This document shows, piece by piece, positions 23,185 to 23,546 of a stretch of 23,546 bases of DNA. The position numbers and the translations under genes are program-made. The stretch's first letter is position 1; each line of letters opens with the position of its first letter. This DNA comes from an uncultured Lachnospiraceae bacterium (GTDB taxonomy: Bacteria > Bacillota > Clostridia > Lachnospirales > Lachnospiraceae): positions 1 through 23,546 of the forward strand of contig CANOFI010000008.1 in assembly GCA_947565255.1 (NCBI GenBank), given 5' to 3'. The notes below the pieces were generated by a model. It was not told the origin of the DNA and made no database searches. It saw nothing but the letters and a program-made list of their open reading frames with translations.

Positions 23185-23546
23185 ATGATTTTGTATCATG
23201 CCGGTAAAGAGGTAGTGGAGTTTCCAGAAGTGCGCAAAACTAAGTATACAAAGGATTTTTCGTGGGGGTTCTATTGTACAAATAGTCTTGGACAGGCAGT
23301 GCGTTGGGCAAATAGAGGAGAGGGAAAACCGATTATTAATTATTATTCTTATGAACCGGTTGACAGTTTATCCGTTTTAAAATTTGATTGCATGACAGAT
23401 GAATGGCTGGATTTTATCGCAGAATGCAGAGGGGGTAAAACACACCGGTATGATGTCGTAGAAGGACCTATGGCAAATGACACTGTGTGGAATTATGTAA
23501 ATGATTTTTTTGCAGGGAGAATCAGCAGAAAGCAGTTTTGGGTGTT
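23185..23546 (+). CDS. DUF3990-like protein (ADP-ribosyltransferase-like), 3' truncated by window
   Basis: The first 120 codons are present and the gene runs off the right edge. It begins MILYHAGKEVVEFPEVRKTK, then KDFSWGFYCTNSLGQAVRWA, and later WNYVNDFFAGRIS. The YHAG, GFYCT and QAVRWA motifs are those of the DUF3990 family, which I recall as related to the ADP-ribosyltransferase fold (H-Y-type active site). Members often occur with a small DUF3791 partner as a toxin-antitoxin-like pair; no such ORF is seen just upstream. Start: the ATG at 23185 with GAGGTG at 23170-23175; an in-frame GTG at 23173 is the alternative. The last active-site residue would lie beyond the window. Confidence 0.8.
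   Translation, partial: MILYHAGKEVVEFPEVRKTKYTKDFSWGFYCTNSLGQAVRWANRGEGKPIINYYSYEPVDSLSVLKFDCMTDEWLDFIAECRGGKTHRYDVVEGPMANDTVWNYVNDFFAGRISRKQFWV

Noticed and set aside
1..23546. tRNA, rRNA, transposase or integrase genes
   Set aside because: I looked for clover-leaf/TTCGA-type tRNA arms, rRNA-like conserved stretches and DDE/serine/tyrosine recombinase motifs and saw none that could be supported.

Overview
This window looks like chromosomal DNA of a gut Firmicute, most likely a Lachnospiraceae member. The reasons are AAGGAGG-type ribosome sites, TTGACA/TATAAT promoters, moderate GC with AT-rich spacers, a BspA-like leucine-rich-repeat surface protein carrying dockerin modules, a two-domain hemerythrin, and anaerobe-type Fe-S flavoprotein and nickel-chaperone genes. 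All calls rest on reading the sequence; no database search was run.

Layout, left to right. (1) 1-124: the tail of a SHOCT-domain protein with an in-frame stop. (2) 240-3747: a thioredoxin-reductase-like flavoprotein that has lost its CxxC, then two tandem paralogous secreted or lipoprotein genes of unknown function. (3) 4010-4831: a tandem two-domain hemerythrin with a Fur/PerR-like operator upstream. (4) 5017-7988: an ABC exporter pair (ATPase plus FtsX/MacB-type permease, overlapping TAATG). (5) 8101-9993: a four-helix membrane protein of unknown function with a clear promoter and palindrome, and a small unknown protein ending in a strong terminator. (6) 12069-10128, minus strand: a cytidylate-kinase-like protein and a MATE transporter in one operon with a near-consensus promoter. 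(7) 12070-12505: a spacer holding divergent promoters and a 25-bp perfect inverted repeat that belongs to a dispersed palindromic element. (8) 12506-16306: a 1266-aa secreted LRR_5 protein with two dockerin-like modules. (9) 16772-22533: the most unusual block, tetR - hypB - 63-aa membrane protein - 928-aa Fe-S/flavin oxidoreductase - hypA - polytopic membrane protein. (10) 22663-23044: a decayed RelE-type toxin-antitoxin locus. (11) 23185-end: a truncated-by-window DUF3990-like (ADP-ribosyltransferase-like) gene.

The block at 16.8-22.5 kb is the best candidate for an undescribed system. HypA and HypB are nickel chaperones that normally serve a NiFe hydrogenase (or urease), but here no nickel enzyme is present. 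Instead they bracket a large multi-cluster Fe-S flavoprotein and are followed by a Trp-rich multi-pass membrane protein, all downstream of a TetR regulator with its own promoter and inverted repeat. The arrangement suggests a nickel-linked, NAD(P)H-coupled redox pathway with a membrane component; its substrate cannot be read from the sequence.
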